Source: CAZUAQ01 sp964618455 (GTDB taxonomy: Bacteria > Planctomycetota > Phycisphaerae > UBA1845 > PWPN01). From it: a stretch of 23,797 bases of DNA. The translations under genes were made by a program, and so were the position numbers. Shown one piece after another: positions 7,321 to 15,353 of this stretch. The stretch spans positions 1 through 23,797 of the forward strand of contig CAZUAQ010000070.1 of the NCBI GenBank assembly GCA_964618455.1, written 5' to 3'. The notes beneath the pieces were generated by a model. The model was given only the letters and a program-made list of their open reading frames with translations, was not told the DNA's origin and made no database searches. Every line of letters starts with the position of its first letter. Position 1 is the first letter of the stretch.

Positions 7321-7355
7321 TAAAAAAAGACCCCACCGAGCAGGCCCGGCGGGGT
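7321..7355 (-). terminator. intrinsic terminator of ilvC
   Basis: On the minus strand a 9-bp stem (ACCCCGCCG pairing with CGGTGGGGT, one G-T pair; 7355-7347 with 7338-7330) and an 8-base loop are followed by CTTTTTTTA (7329-7321). It lies 31 bases after the ilvC stop and upstream of the YbjQ promoter, so it ends ilvC transcription and separates the two units. Confidence 0.88.
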
Positions 7356-7386
7356 GTATCAAGATTTTGTGAAGTTTCGAGTGACG

Positions 7387-8391
7387 TCAGACTTCTTTGG
7401 AGTCGATCCACTTCATCATCTTGCGGAGTTTGCGGCCGACCTGTTCAATGGGGTGGTTGTAGTCCTTCTTGTACAGAGCGTTGAACGTTGGACGCCCGGC
7501 CTGGCTCTCCAGGATCCATTCCTTGGCGAACTGACCATCGACGATCTCGGCGAGGATCTTTCGCATCTCGGCGCGGGATTCATCATTGATCACGCGCGGA
7601 CCGCGCGTCAGGTCACCGTACTCGGCGGTATTGCTCACGCTGTACCGCATGTAGCTCAAGCCACCCTGGTAGAAGAGATCCACGATCAGCTTGAGTTCGT
7701 GCAAGCACTCGAAGAAGCAGATCTCCGGAGGATAGCCGGCTTCGACCAGCGTATCGAAGGCATCCTTGATGAGTTGTGTCACTCCTCCGCACAGCACCAC
7801 CTGCTCGCCGAATAGATCGGTCTCCGTCTCGTCCTTGAAAGTGGTCTCCAGGATACCGGCACGGCCGCCGCCGATCCCGGCGCCCCATGCCAGCGCCGTC
7901 TTGAGCGCGTTCCCGGAAGGATTGCGTTCCACAGCCACGAGACAGGGCACGCCGCCACCCTTTTCAAACTCGCTGCGAAGAAGATGACCCGGACCCTTAG
8001 GCGCGATCATGACCACGTCCACACCTTCGGGAGGATCGATCTGTCCGAAGTGAATATTGAACCCATGAGTGAAACCAAGCGTCTTGCCGGGCTTGAGTTG
8101 ATCCTGAATCCCCGCGCGGTAGACGCTTGCCTGGGCTTCGTCGGGCAGCGTCATGATGAGCAGATCGCAGGCTTCGGTCGCCTCCGCCGTGCTCATGGGT
8201 TTGAAGTTGTGCTCAACCGCCAGCTTATAATTCGGCGTGTTCGCCAACTCGGCTACCACGACGTCGACGCCGCTGTCACGCAGATTCTGCGCGTGCGCGT
8301 GACCCTGGCTGCCGTAGCCGAGGACACCGACCTTCTTGCCGTTCAGGCCGGAGAGATCCGCTTCGTTTTCATAGTAGATTTTAACTTCCAT
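7387..8391 (-). CDS. ilvC: ketol-acid reductoisomerase (class I)
   Basis: Converts acetolactate or acetohydroxybutyrate to the dihydroxy acid in valine/isoleucine/leucine synthesis, using Mg2+ and NAD(P)H, in the cytosol. The 334 residues fit class I (short) enzymes. VGVLGYGSQGHAHAQNL (21-37) is the Rossmann loop. MIAPKGPGH (128-136) is the conserved KGPGH segment. DETETDLFGEQ (187-197) binds the metal ions. ECLHELKLIVDL (228-239) and SNTAEYG (253-259) complete the knotted C-domain. The cofactor loop after beta-2 reads AELANTPNY (47-55) and lacks the usual Arg and Ser residues (see findings). ATG 8391 is preferred over the longer frame because AAGGAACGGGA precedes it and homologues start here. 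It has its own promoter (8481-8508) and an intrinsic terminator, so it is monocistronic and separate from ilvBN. Confidence 0.97.
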   Translation of the reverse strand: MEVKIYYENEADLSGLNGKKVGVLGYGSQGHAHAQNLRDSGVDVVVAELANTPNYKLAVEHNFKPMSTAEATEACDLLIMTLPDEAQASVYRAGIQDQLKPGKTLGFTHGFNIHFGQIDPPEGVDVVMIAPKGPGHLLRSEFEKGGGVPCLVAVERNPSGNALKTALAWGAGIGGGRAGILETTFKDETETDLFGEQVVLCGGVTQLIKDAFDTLVEAGYPPEICFFECLHELKLIVDLFYQGGLSYMRYSVSNTAEYGDLTRGPRVINDESRAEMRKILAEIVDGQFAKEWILESQAGRPTFNALYKKDYNHPIEQVGRKLRKMMKWIDSKEV

Positions 8392-8480
8392 AGCATCCCG
8401 TTCCTTTCCTGTGCCTACGGCCGTCTCTTCCCGGTACGGCGTGGATCGTTCGTGTCTCCGCAATAATCCAAAGACCCGAC

Positions 8481-8508
8481 AGTCTAGCAAACCGCTCTGT
8501 GAACGCAA
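8481..8508 (-). promoter_or_regulatory. extended -10 promoter of ilvC
   Basis: Minus strand: TTGCGT (-35, 8508-8503), a 16-base spacer ending in TTTGC, and TAGACT (-10, 8486-8481) with an upstream TGC that makes an extended -10. The start would be near 8474, with a leader of about 83 bases. No obvious leader peptide rich in Val/Leu/Ile codons and no T-box-like element was seen in that leader. Confidence 0.6.
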
Positions 8509-8569
8509 GTCGCGGTGAGCGAATGCCCAATTTGCTTAGCGGCGGCGACAATCCCTCATACCGACTTCC

Positions 8570-9523
8570 TCACCCACCCGCCTCGGCCGACCGGCCGGAG
8601 AGGGTCTTCTGCAATAGCACGAACAGCAGCAGCAGCCCCGCCAGAACTGTCTTGTTCAGGCCCGCCCCAACGCTTTCAAAGGTCATGATCTGGTAGATCA
8701 CGCCGATGATCAGGACCCCCATCAACGTGCCCGTGACGGAGCCGACGCCTCCGGTCAGCAGCGTGCCTCCGATCACGACGGCGGCGATGGCTTCGAGCTC
8801 CATGGCTACGCCCTCGATGTGGCTGCCGCTCGGCTGAATCAACGTCAGCACGATGCCTCCGAGCGCGGAACAGAAACCACTCAGGGCATAGATCATGACC
8901 CGCAGACGGCCCATCGGCAGCCCCATGAGCAGAGACGCCTCCTCGCTGCCACCCAGGGCGTAGACATTGCGGCCGAAGGAGGTCTGCCGACCCAGGAATG
9001 CTCCGAGGATCACGACGGCCAGAAAGATGAACGCGGGGAATTGAAAGGGGTACGCCCCTACTTCACTCAGGCGTTGAAGACCCTCGTGCTGAATCGTGAT
9101 CGGTTCTTCGTGGATGAGGTATCCCAAGCCGCGCGCGAAGAACATCCCGGCCAGTGTAATGATAAAGGGCTTGATCCCCGTGAGATGAATCATCCCGCCC
9201 ATTCCCGCGCCGATGAATGTGCCGAGAGATAGCGTCAACGCCATGGCGGCGAAAAGCGGCCAGCCCGACTTCATCAGCAGAACTCCGAGCACCACACTGC
9301 TGAGGCTCATGATCGCGCCGACCGACAGATCGATTCCCCCGGAGAGAATGACGAAGGTCATGCCGATCGCCAGGATGCCCAGCACGGCATTGTCATAGAA
9401 GAGACCGAAGATCACATCGGCCGAGAAGAAGACCGGGTAGCGCAGTGATGCGGCACCGTAGAGCAGTACCAAGGCCAGCAGGCTCGCCAGCAGCGGCAGG
9501 TGTCGTCGGTGCAGACGGATCAT
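8570..9523 (-). CDS. yjfF: sugar ABC transporter permease, YjfF-type
   Basis: A 317-residue inner-membrane permease of the BPD_transp_2 (ribose/furanose) family. It aligns in pattern with YjfF of the E. coli galactofuranose importer: NAVLGILAIGMTFVILSGGIDLSVGA (family signature, second helix region), IKPFIITLAGMFFARGLGYL, GRNVYALGGSEEASLLMG (the cytosolic coupling loop EAA-like segment), and MELEAIAAVVIGGTLLTGGVGS. About eight to ten hydrophobic segments are visible. ATG 9523 overlaps the stop of the second permease as ATGA (9520-9523). It is the last gene of the ytfQRT-yjfF set. No terminator is visible between its stop and the ilvC promoter about 60 bases downstream, so some read-through into ilvC is possible. 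Confidence 0.92.
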   Translation of the reverse strand: MIRLHRRHLPLLASLLALVLLYGAASLRYPVFFSADVIFGLFYDNAVLGILAIGMTFVILSGGIDLSVGAIMSLSSVVLGVLLMKSGWPLFAAMALTLSLGTFIGAGMGGMIHLTGIKPFIITLAGMFFARGLGYLIHEEPITIQHEGLQRLSEVGAYPFQFPAFIFLAVVILGAFLGRQTSFGRNVYALGGSEEASLLMGLPMGRLRVMIYALSGFCSALGGIVLTLIQPSGSHIEGVAMELEAIAAVVIGGTLLTGGVGSVTGTLMGVLIIGVIYQIMTFESVGAGLNKTVLAGLLLLFVLLQKTLSGRSAEAGG

Positions 9524-10536
9524 GCGGGCACCGCCTTGGGGCGTATCCAGTGTCCCACGCGCTGGGCGATACGGGGAGACTGCATGGCGCAGACCACGAC
9601 GGCAATGATCGCTTTGAAGATCAGCGACTGATCGTCCTGGACACCGTGCATCTGGAGCGTGATCGTCAGCGTCTGCATGACAATCGCCCCGAGCATGGAA
9701 CCAAGCAGGAGCGGCCGCCCGCCCATCAGGCTCGTCCCGCCGAGCACAACCGCCAGGATGGCATCGAGTTCGAGATAGAGTCCGCACTTGGCGACATCAG
9801 CCTGGGCGATGTCCGCTGTCGCGATGATTCCCGCCCAGCCGGCACAGATGCCGCTGATGATGTAGACGGCCATGCGGATCGCATGCACGCGCAGTCCGCA
9901 GAGCCGGGCCGCGCGCGGATTCGCGCCGACCGCTTCGATATACATGCCGAGAACAGTCTTGCGCAGCAGTGTCGCCACAACGACGAACGCGGTAATGGCG
10001 ATGAAGATCGGTACCGGAATTCCGAGTAGATCGCCGCTGCCGAGAAACTCATATCCCGGCGCGTTGAAGCTTGGCTTCTGGCTGTCGGTGAGCAACTGGG
10101 CCAGGCCCCGACCGGCGACCAGGGTGATGAGCGTCGCCACGATGGGCTGCAGGCCGACAAACGTGACGAACACCCCGTTCCACGCCCCCACGAGGAGACC
10201 GGCGAGGAGGCCCAACGCGACGGCCGTGGCGGCCGAGCCTCCATGATCCACGATCACGATGGCAGACACCGCTCCCGCCAGAGCCATGACGGAGCCGACC
10301 GACAGGTCGATGCCCGCCGTCGCAATCACCAGCGTCATGCCGATAGCGAGCAACGCGACCGGCGCCACCTGATCCAGGATCAATTCCGCCGCCCGGCCCG
10401 GAGCAAAGTTATCCGTGAATAGTACGTTGAACAAGAACAGGCCGCCGAGAATCACCACCAACCAGGTGTATTGATGGCGAAGCATGCGCAGAAGCGGGTT
10501 GTCGCGCGCGGAGAGATTGCCGGCCATGTCACTCAT
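9520..10536 (-). CDS. ytfT: sugar ABC transporter permease, YtfT-type
   Basis: A 338-residue permease forming a heterodimer with the YjfF-type partner. Family motifs seen: VALLAIGMTLVIATAGIDLSVGSVMAL, GLQPIVATLITLVAGRGLAQLLT, GMYIEAVGANPRAARLCGL (coupling helix) and LELDAILAVVLGGTSLMGGR. The N-terminus is cytosolic and followed by a hydrophobic helix (about residues 23-41). ATG 10536 overlaps the ytfR stop as ATGA (10533-10536), and its own stop overlaps the yjfF start the same way. Two different permeases with one fused ATPase and one binding protein is the layout of the YtfQ-YtfR-YtfT-YjfF importer rather than RbsABC, which has one permease. Confidence 0.92.
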   Translation of the reverse strand: MSDMAGNLSARDNPLLRMLRHQYTWLVVILGGLFLFNVLFTDNFAPGRAAELILDQVAPVALLAIGMTLVIATAGIDLSVGSVMALAGAVSAIVIVDHGGSAATAVALGLLAGLLVGAWNGVFVTFVGLQPIVATLITLVAGRGLAQLLTDSQKPSFNAPGYEFLGSGDLLGIPVPIFIAITAFVVVATLLRKTVLGMYIEAVGANPRAARLCGLRVHAIRMAVYIISGICAGWAGIIATADIAQADVAKCGLYLELDAILAVVLGGTSLMGGRPLLLGSMLGAIVMQTLTITLQMHGVQDDQSLIFKAIIAVVVCAMQSPRIAQRVGHWIRPKAVPA

Positions 10537-12056
10537 GCATCATCCTCCGACGCGATGGCCTGCATCAAGGCGTTCTCGTTGATGTCCTTCCCCGTCAGAT
10601 CACCCACATGCTTCCGATCACGAAGCACCATTACGCGGTCGCATCGGCGAACGACTTCCTCCAACTCGGAAGAGATGAAGATCACCGCCATACCTTTCCG
10701 GGCAAGCTCGGCCGTCAGTCTTTCAATCTCCTCCTTGGCTCCGATGTCGATTCCACGCGTAGGTTCGTCCAGAATCAGCACGCTCGGTGACATGGCCAGC
10801 CACCGGGCAAGGATGACCTTCTGCTGATTCCCGCCACTGAGATTGCGGACAGGCTGATCGAGATGTGGCGTGGCGATCTCAAGTTGTTTGACGAATCTGC
10901 CGGCCAGTTCCTGATGTCGAGCCCTCGAAACAATGCCCCATCGGCTCATCGTACGTTGTACGGCAAGGGCGATGTTTTCACGCACGGACATCTCCGGAAT
11001 GATGCCATCCGCCTTGCGATCCTCCGGGGCCATGGCGATACCGAGTGCAATAGCGTCCCGCGGCTTTCGGACGGAGACGGGCTTACCGTCCATCTCCATT
11101 CTGCCTTCCGTGGCCCGATCGGCACCGAAGATCAGTCGGGCGCACTCCGTTCGTCCCGAGCCAAGCAGACCGGCCAGCCCCAGGACTTCTCCTTCGTCGA
11201 GTTCGATGTCGAGCGGCTCGAGTACACCCCGGCGCCCGATTCCCCTGGCGGAAAGTACCGGCCGCCGCGAGGAGGCTTCGGAGGATGCTGATGAGGACTG
11301 TCCTGCGCGGGGAGAATCTTCCGGCGAGCGTCCGAGCATGTGGCCGACGAGTTCCAGCCGCGGGAGGGTGGCGGTGTCGTAGGTGCCGACACGCGCGCCG
11401 TTGCGCAGAATCGTGATCCGGTCCGAGATGCGGTAGACCTGGTCGAGGAAGTGCGTCACGAACACCATGCCCACGCCACGCTCCCGGAGACGACGCATGA
11501 TCTTAAACAAGACGTCCGTCTCATGGCGGTCGAGGCTGGAGGTCGGTTCATCGAGGATCAGCAATCGCGCGTCGGTATCCACGGCGCGAGCGATGCTGAC
11601 CATCTGCTGTACCGCCACCGAGTAACGTCCGAGCGTTTCGCTCACATCGATAGTCAAATCGAAGGCCGACAGAAGGTCTTTCGCGCGGCGGCGCATCGCT
11701 CTCCAGTCGATCCCATACCAGCATCGCGGCATCCGGCCGAGGTAGAGGTTCTCCGCCACCGAGAGCGACGGGACGAGGTTCACTTCCTGGTAGATCGTGC
11801 TGATGCCCTGGGACTGGGCGTCGGCGGGCGACGCGGCGTGAAACGGCTTGCCCTCGAAGTGAATCTCTCCCCCATCGCGCGCGTGCACACCGGTCAGCAC
11901 CTTGATCAGCGTGGACTTGCCGGCGCCGTTTTCGCCGAGGAGCGCGTGGACCTCCCCCGCCCGCACGTCGAAGTCGACCGATCGTAGCGCATGCACACCG
12001 GGAAAGCGTTTGTCCAGGGCGCGGCAGGTGAGGATGGGGTCAGTATTCGCGGGAAT
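10533..12056 (-). CDS. ytfR: sugar ABC transporter fused ATPase, YtfR-type (ATT start proposed)
   Basis: A tandem ATPase (RbsA/MglA/YtfR class) powering furanose import; 507 residues if started at ATT 12056. Domain 1: Walker A GENGAGKST (41-49), Q-loop STIYQEVNLVPSLSVAENL, degenerate signature YSVAVQQM, Walker B LLILDEPTSSLD. Domain 2: divergent Walker A region GLLGSGRTE, APEDRKADGIIPEMSVRENI, signature LSGGNQQK, Walker B VLILDEPTRGID. The conserved first strand PILTCRALDKRFPGVHAL lies upstream of the first conventional start (GTG 11996). The frame is bounded by TGA at 12062-12060, leaving no ATG, GTG or TTG before it. ATT 12056 has GGAGG six bases upstream within ytfQ and gives a length like E. 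coli YtfR. GTG 11996 would yield 487 residues lacking the first strand. It overlaps ytfQ by 17 bases and ytfT by 4. Confidence 0.9.
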   Translation of the reverse strand: MPANTDPILTCRALDKRFPGVHALRSVDFDVRAGEVHALLGENGAGKSTLIKVLTGVHARDGGEIHFEGKPFHAASPADAQSQGISTIYQEVNLVPSLSVAENLYLGRMPRCWYGIDWRAMRRRAKDLLSAFDLTIDVSETLGRYSVAVQQMVSIARAVDTDARLLILDEPTSSLDRHETDVLFKIMRRLRERGVGMVFVTHFLDQVYRISDRITILRNGARVGTYDTATLPRLELVGHMLGRSPEDSPRAGQSSSASSEASSRRPVLSARGIGRRGVLEPLDIELDEGEVLGLAGLLGSGRTECARLIFGADRATEGRMEMDGKPVSVRKPRDAIALGIAMAPEDRKADGIIPEMSVRENIALAVQRTMSRWGIVSRARHQELAGRFVKQLEIATPHLDQPVRNLSGGNQQKVILARWLAMSPSVLILDEPTRGIDIGAKEEIERLTAELARKGMAVIFISSELEEVVRRCDRVMVLRDRKHVGDLTGKDINENALMQAIASEDDA

Positions 12057-13005
12057 CGATCACCTCCGCGGCCATCGATTGATCGTAGAGCTTGTCTTCG
12101 TTCTTGATGTACTTGGGCACATCCTGGCCGGCCAGCACTTTCTCGATCGTGTCAAAGAGGATCGGGCCGAAGAGCGGATTGCATTCGACGGTGGCGTTGA
12201 GCTTTCCCTCGACCATGGCCTCGAACGCGCCTTTCACACCGTCGATGGAGATGACGATGACCTCCTCGCCGGGTTTCATACCGGCCTCTTCCAGCGCAAG
12301 GATGGCCCCTAGAGCCATGTCGTCATTGTGAGCGTAGACGGCATCGATGTTCTCGCCTTCTGCCTGAATAATGGCTTCCATGACTTCCTTGCCCTTGCTC
12401 TTGCTGAAGTCGGCGGACTGGCTGTTGATGATCTGCAGCTCGGGATAGTCGGCAATCCCCTCCGCGAAGCCTCTTTCGCGATCGACTGCCGGAGCCGCTC
12501 CGGTCGTGCCTTTGAGCTCGATGATGCTGCCTTTGCCATCCAGTTCTTCCGCCAGCCACTGGGCGGCCATTCTGCCCTCCTCCACGAAGTCGCTGGCAAT
12601 CAGCGTGGTGTAGAGAGTATCGTCCTCGACGTCGATCCCGCGATCCACCAGGATGACGGGGATCCCCGCTTTCCTGACCTCCTTGAGGACCGGCTCCCAC
12701 CCGGCTTCCACCACCGGGGCAAGCACAATCACGTCGACACGCTGCTTGACGTAGGAACGAATGGCACGAATCTGATTGGCCTGCTTCTGCTGAGCGAGGT
12801 TGAGCTGGAGCTTGGCGCCGCGCTTCTCCGCTTCCTTTTCGATCGAGGCCGTCTCCGCCGTCCGCCAGGAACTCTCCGCCCCGACTTGAGAGAACCCGAC
12901 CACGACTTGATCCGCAGAGCCGTCCTGCTGATTGCATCCGACACACAGGAAGAGTCCTGCCAGCGTTGTCGACATGAACATCTGCACGTTCGATCGGTCT
13001 TTCAT
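12040..13005 (-). CDS. ytfQ: sugar-binding lipoprotein, YtfQ-type (galactofuranose-like)
   Basis: A 321-residue periplasmic binding protein of the Peripla_BP_4 family that captures a furanose sugar for the importer. Start ATG 13005 has GAGGTG about 6 bases upstream. A signal peptide with hydrophobic core (9-20) and CVGC places a likely lipidated Cys24. Segments shared with E. coli YtfQ: VVVGFSQVGAESSWRTAET (35-52), QQKQANQIRAIRSYV (72-86), LAPVVEAGWEPVLKE (95-109), ILVDRGIDV (118-126), SKSKGKEVME (201-210) and VYAHNDDMALGAI (223-235). Arg122, Arg176 and Asp228-229 are candidate ligand contacts by family analogy. The specificity (galactofuranose, or another furanose such as arabinofuranose or fructofuranose) cannot be fixed from sequence. 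It is first gene of the importer operon and its 3' end contains the ytfR ribosome binding site. Confidence 0.93.
   Translation of the reverse strand: MKDRSNVQMFMSTTLAGLFLCVGCNQQDGSADQVVVGFSQVGAESSWRTAETASIEKEAEKRGAKLQLNLAQQKQANQIRAIRSYVKQRVDVIVLAPVVEAGWEPVLKEVRKAGIPVILVDRGIDVEDDTLYTTLIASDFVEEGRMAAQWLAEELDGKGSIIELKGTTGAAPAVDRERGFAEGIADYPELQIINSQSADFSKSKGKEVMEAIIQAEGENIDAVYAHNDDMALGAILALEEAGMKPGEEVIVISIDGVKGAFEAMVEGKLNATVECNPLFGPILFDTIEKVLAGQDVPKYIKNEDKLYDQSMAAEVIDSREY
12054..12067 (-). promoter_or_regulatory. perfect Shine-Dalgarno before the proposed ATT start of ytfR
   Basis: Minus strand 12067-12054 reads GGAGGTGATCG then ATT. GGAGGTGATC is the full complement of the 16S anti-SD core, and GGAGG is 6 bases from ATT. 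It sits inside the last codons of ytfQ (Glu-Val-Ile-Asp), so ribosomes finishing ytfQ can re-start. It supports the unusual start over GTG 11996, which has no comparable site. Confidence 0.65.
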
Positions 13006-13081
13006 CGCGCACCTCGCCGGTCCCATGCCGAAGTGAAACCCAGCCACCGAACCTCAAGCATCGGCACAAATTCGAGGGGTT

Positions 13082-13110
13082 AGCGTAAGGTGTGCCAAGG
13101 CCTCTTTCAA
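13082..13110 (-). promoter_or_regulatory. possible promoter of the ytfQRT-yjfF operon
   Basis: Minus strand: TTGAAA (-35, 13110-13105, five of six), a 17-base spacer and TACGCT (-10, 13087-13082, three of six). The start would be near 13075, with a leader of about 70 bases. A weak -10 would suit an activator-dependent or regulated promoter. No clear LacI-type palindrome was found around it. Confidence 0.4.
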
Positions 13111-13123
13111 GTCGGCAACGCGC

Positions 13124-13151
13124 TTGCCTGCCATGTGTATTACCTTAGAAT
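13124..13151 (+). promoter_or_regulatory. promoter of the methyltransferase gene
   Basis: TTGCCT (13124-13129), a 16-base spacer, then TAGAAT (13146-13151, five of six). The start would be near 13158, about 80 bases before the ATG at 13238. It is divergent from ytfQ. Confidence 0.45.
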
Positions 13152-13237
13152 CGACGCCCGTTCCTTCCAGCCGCGCATGGTGGTGGCGGCGGATTGATCC
13201 ATTCTGATTCATCCTGTTCATCGAGGGACATCAGCCC

Positions 13238-14050
13238 ATGGCTCGAAAACGCAAGCCCCGTCTCACCGCGCGCACGGCTGACAAGTACGTTCTGTATACG
13301 GATGCGGTCCAAACCCCCGAAGCCGAAGTCACCTTCTTTGATCGCCTCTACCAGAAGCTCAATGGTCAGCGGCCCATCCGAATGCGCGAGGATTTCTGTG
13401 GGACGGCGGCGATCTGCTGTCAGTGGGTGCACGTCGGCAAGGACAACATTGCCACGGGCGTGGATCTCGATCCGGAGCCGCTGGGCTGGTCGCGCGACCA
13501 CTACCTCTCCATTCTCCCGGCGCAGAGCGCGAGAAGGGTTCATCTTCGACAGGCGGACGTCCTGCGCGTGCGGACCGATCCGCAGGATGTCATCCTCGCC
13601 CTCAATTTCTCGTATTGCATCTTCAAGCAGCGGAGCGTGATGCTGAAGTACTTCAAGCGGGTCCACAAGTCCCTGACCAAGGGCGGCGTGTTCATCCTGG
13701 ATATCTACGGTGGCCCGGAAGCGCAGACCCTCGTCGAGGAAGAAACGGCATTCAAGAACTACACGTACGTTTGGGATCAGGCCAGGTATAACCCGATCAC
13801 CGCCGAGGCCTTGAATCACATCCACTTCCGCTTTCGCGACGGAAGCACGATGAAAAAGGCGTTCACCTACGATTGGCGGCTCTGGACCGTACCCGAACTC
13901 CTGGACCTGTTGGAGGAGGCCGGGTTTCGGCAGGGTCGCTGCTACTGGGAGGATGCCGACAAGAAGGGGGAAGGTACGGGCGTTTACCGCTATCGCAAGA
14001 GTGCCGACGCCGAGGAAGGGTGGGTCGCATACGTCGTGGGGATCAAGTAG
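13238..14050 (+). CDS. class I SAM-dependent methyltransferase
   Basis: A 270-residue soluble protein with a Rossmann-type methyltransferase core. MREDFCGTAAICCQW (49-63) is motif I (a variant of ExGxGxG: EDFCGTA). GVDLDPEPL (74-82) supplies the acidic residue that holds the SAM ribose. RQADVL (104-109) corresponds to the adenine-contact loop. VILALNFSYCIFK (118-130) is motif IV-like, and KGGVFILDIYGG (148-159) is the beta-5 motif. The C-terminal section (FRFRDGSTMKKAFTYDWRLWTVPELLDLLEEAGF) follows the pattern of small-molecule methyltransferases in which the enzyme is regulated by position in the lid. The substrate is unknown. ATG 13238 has GAGGG about 11 bases upstream. It stands alone between divergent ytfQ and the convergent TPR gene, 46 bases from the latter's end. 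Confidence 0.85.
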   Translation: MARKRKPRLTARTADKYVLYTDAVQTPEAEVTFFDRLYQKLNGQRPIRMREDFCGTAAICCQWVHVGKDNIATGVDLDPEPLGWSRDHYLSILPAQSARRVHLRQADVLRVRTDPQDVILALNFSYCIFKQRSVMLKYFKRVHKSLTKGGVFILDIYGGPEAQTLVEEETAFKNYTYVWDQARYNPITAEALNHIHFRFRDGSTMKKAFTYDWRLWTVPELLDLLEEAGFRQGRCYWEDADKKGEGTGVYRYRKSADAEEGWVAYVVGIK

Positions 14051-14096
14051 CGGATGCCTTCCCGATTCGCCTTCGCCCGCGAAACAGCGGCAAGGG

Positions 14097-15353
14097 TCAT
14101 GCCGGCTTGCGCATGGTCAGGGCGTTGGCCACCCAGGCAAACGCGAACATCCCGATCAGGAAGAGGCTGATAAACGGGGTGGCCGCTTCGCCGCGGCCGA
14201 TGGCCATCAGCGATAATGCGAGACCCCCCAAAGCGCACAGCCCGAGCGTGTACAACATGAGGATGGTTCTCGCGCTGCCTTTCGGGCGGCTGAAGGTACC
14301 CGCCACGGGGATGATGATCAGTAGTAAGAACACGCCAACTGCGTAAAGAATGGTCTGCCCTGTCAGGATCCCGCCCGCGAAGGAGAGGATCGCCAGAAGC
14401 AGCGTGCCCCCGACAAAATTCGAGGCGCGCAGATCATCATCGTCCAGCAGGTATTTCCCATAGGCATTGAGCCGAAGCAACAGATTGGACAACGCCGGCG
14501 AGGTCCAGCTCAGGTAAACGAACAGCACGTAGAGAATGAGCAGTGGTGTAATCCACACGGCATGTTCCGGGTTTCGGCTCTGGAGATTACCCAGGAACCG
14601 ATAGCCGAAATACAACCCGATGATGATGCCCCACTGCATGGCTCCACTTAGCCGGCTCATCCACAGGAAGTACGCCAGCATCACCCGAAAGATCGGATTC
14701 TTCGCCCGCAGCGCGTTCAGCATGCCCTGCTTGGCATGTTCATTATTGGGATTGATGCGCAGGGCTTCCCGGAAATGCTCCGCCGCCTTGTGGGGCTGGT
14801 TCTGGTGAAGGTGGGACCATCCCTGGTTGGAGTGGGTCCAGGAGTTATCCGGGTCGCGCTGCAACGCGCCCTGGATGACGCGCGTGGCCTCATCCTTCCG
14901 GCCGAGCTGGGTCAGTGCCATGGCCTTGAGGTTGGTGCACTGCTCATGTTCCGGATCGAGTTCGAGCCCGCCCTCGGCGGCCTGGAGGGCTTCGCGGTAT
15001 TCACGCCGGGCCATGTGCGCGCTGGCCATCAGGCTTCGATACTCCGCATTCTCCGGGTCCAGCTGGACGGCCTCTCGGATGGCATGCTGGGCCAGTTGAA
15101 TCTTCTTCCGGTTGAGATGGACAATCGCGAGACAGTAATGCACATAAGGCTCATCGGGAGCGAGGCCGACGGCGTTCTGGGCGGTGCTGACGGCTTCATC
15201 ATGGCGATCGAGCGCGCTCAGCGTCAGGGCCAGCAGGCTGATTACCCCTGGATGTTCCGGCACTTCCGCCAACGCCTTGCGGCACTCGGTCTCGGCCAGA
15301 TCGTAACGATCCTGGGCATAGAGCATCTCCGCCCGGGCAAAATGCGCACTCAT
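14097..15353 (-). CDS. TPR membrane protein
   Basis: A 418-residue protein of unknown specific function. Residues 1-216 are about six TPR units, each with A-x-x-x-x-x-x-x-x-P spacing. Clear examples are DLAETECRKALAEVPEHP, QLAQHAIREAVQLDPENAE, EALQAAEGGLELDPEHE and KAAEHFREALRINPNNE. Residues 217-418 hold about six hydrophobic helices (near 224-250, 266-284, 314-330, 334-352, 361-384, 392-411), with a short acidic DDDD loop (304-307). The TPR part is probably cytosolic and recruits a partner to the membrane. ATG 15353 overlaps the stop of the TPR-AAA ATPase gene as ATGA (15350-15353), so the two are translated together and the ATPase is the natural partner. The 3' end faces the methyltransferase gene; no terminator was seen in the 46 bases between them. 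Confidence 0.85.
   Translation of the reverse strand: MSAHFARAEMLYAQDRYDLAETECRKALAEVPEHPGVISLLALTLSALDRHDEAVSTAQNAVGLAPDEPYVHYCLAIVHLNRKKIQLAQHAIREAVQLDPENAEYRSLMASAHMARREYREALQAAEGGLELDPEHEQCTNLKAMALTQLGRKDEATRVIQGALQRDPDNSWTHSNQGWSHLHQNQPHKAAEHFREALRINPNNEHAKQGMLNALRAKNPIFRVMLAYFLWMSRLSGAMQWGIIIGLYFGYRFLGNLQSRNPEHAVWITPLLILYVLFVYLSWTSPALSNLLLRLNAYGKYLLDDDDLRASNFVGGTLLLAILSFAGGILTGQTILYAVGVFLLLIIIPVAGTFSRPKGSARTILMLYTLGLCALGGLALSLMAIGRGEAATPFISLFLIGMFAFAWVANALTMRKPA

Noticed and set aside
7225..7386. Possible small RNA between ilvC and the YbjQ operon
   Set aside because: The sequence is explained by the ilvC terminator and the YbjQ promoter.
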